DNA from: Herminiimonas sp.
Lineage (GTDB): Bacteria > Pseudomonadota > Gammaproteobacteria > Burkholderiales > Burkholderiaceae
Length of the DNA stretch: 6,002 nt
Assembly: GCA_014377155.1 (NCBI GenBank)
Contig: JACMQD010000008.1
Span: 1 to 6,002, forward strand
Reading direction: 5' to 3'
The notes under the pieces are model-generated. The model was not told the origin of the DNA. It worked only from the letters and a program-made list of their open reading frames with translations, and made no database searches. The translations under genes were made by a program, and so were the position numbers. Below are positions 5,632 through 6,002 of this stretch, piece after piece (within the stretch, counting starts at the first letter, position 1; each line of letters opens with the position of its first letter).

Positions 5632-6002
5632 TCACAGCGTCCTGATTTGCTCCCAGTCGGTCAGTCCCTGGAAAATCTTGTCGATGCCGTCCTGGCGCAG
5701 GGTGCGCATTCCCTCTGTCATTGCCGTCTTCAATATATCGGGTACGCTCGCTTTTGCATGAATTTTTTTCTTGATGGCGCTGCTGTTGAGGAGCATTTCA
5801 TGAATGCCAAGCCGTCCCTTGTAACCAGTGCCGTCGCAGTGCTTGCAGCCATCCGCGCCATACAGCGTCAGGTTGCCGCTGCCATCCTGATATTTTTCGC
5901 GCCAATGCGCGATCACTTCGCCGGGATCGAGTTCGTTCTCGAAACAATATTCATGGGCCAGCATGTCGATTTCATCCTGCTCCGCCGGACCGGGAATGCG
6001 AC
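5632..6002 (-). CDS. GspE/PilB-type secretion or pilus ATPase, C-terminal part (cut by window edge)
   Basis: Only the last 123 or so residues are in the window; the frame stays open to the right edge, so no start is seen. GCKHCDGTGYKGRLGIHEML is the hallmark of the zinc-binding subdomain near the C-terminus of type II secretion (GspE/PulE) and type IV pilus (PilB) ATPases, and LKTAMTEGMRTLRQDGIDKIFQGLT is the typical C-terminal segment ahead of the end of the protein. These enzymes form cytoplasmic hexamers that power pilus or pseudopilus assembly. One CxxC pair is visible; its partner pair is expected a few residues beyond the edge. The spacer before it (LAHEYCFENELDPGEVIAHWREKYQDG) contains a third, unpaired cysteine. 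The Walker motifs lie outside the window, so GspE and PilB cannot be told apart. No other pilus or secretion genes follow; rsuA is next. Confidence 0.9.
   Translation of the reverse strand, partial: RIPGPAEQDEIDMLAHEYCFENELDPGEVIAHWREKYQDGSGNLTLYGADGCKHCDGTGYKGRLGIHEMLLNSSAIKKKIHAKASVPDILKTAMTEGMRTLRQDGIDKIFQGLTDWEQIRTL

Overview
The window looks like chromosome of a betaproteobacterium, most likely Burkholderiales and probably the Oxalobacteraceae (Collimonas, Herbaspirillum or Glaciimonas type). This rests on the protein sequences (PurT, RsuA, Mpg, a secreted FKBP with an IPCW motif), a moderate GC content judged by eye, and a possible HrpL-type hrp box. The lineage is inferred, not proven. 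I see no rRNA, tRNA, insertion sequence or CRISPR array.

Left part (1-1790, plus strand): 140-1354 encodes PurT, the formate-dependent GAR transformylase of purine synthesis. After a 155-bp gap holding three consecutive small hairpins, a 63-residue two-helix membrane protein follows (1510-1701). It ends at a strong hairpin terminator (1748-1789) that also serves the convergent gene on its right.

Middle part (1816-3085): a 71-residue unrecognised minus-strand protein (1816-2031) is followed by a 555-bp stretch without a convincing gene. That stretch holds two minus-strand intrinsic terminators (2226-2255 and 2361-2400), a 13-bp palindrome and a region able to fold into one long hairpin (2431-2545). 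It may host small RNAs. To its right is a secreted FKBP-type peptidyl-prolyl isomerase (2587-2988, minus).

Right part (3086-6002, all minus strand): reading in the direction of transcription, the C-terminal part of a GspE/PilB-type secretion or pilus ATPase enters from the right edge. It is followed closely by rsuA (16S rRNA pseudouridine synthase) and mpg (3-methyladenine DNA glycosylase), with gaps of 18 and 9 bp. A weak terminator-like hairpin and a candidate hrp box then separate this group from a 378-residue leucine-rich-repeat protein.

The most interesting item is the LRR gene. It has a long Pro-rich, probably disordered N-terminus, no Sec signal, about eleven 24-residue LRRs, and a promoter element (GGAACT-N15-ACACTCA) placed 34 nt before its start codon. 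This combination suggests an uncharacterised type III secreted effector under HrpL control, lying alone among housekeeping genes.
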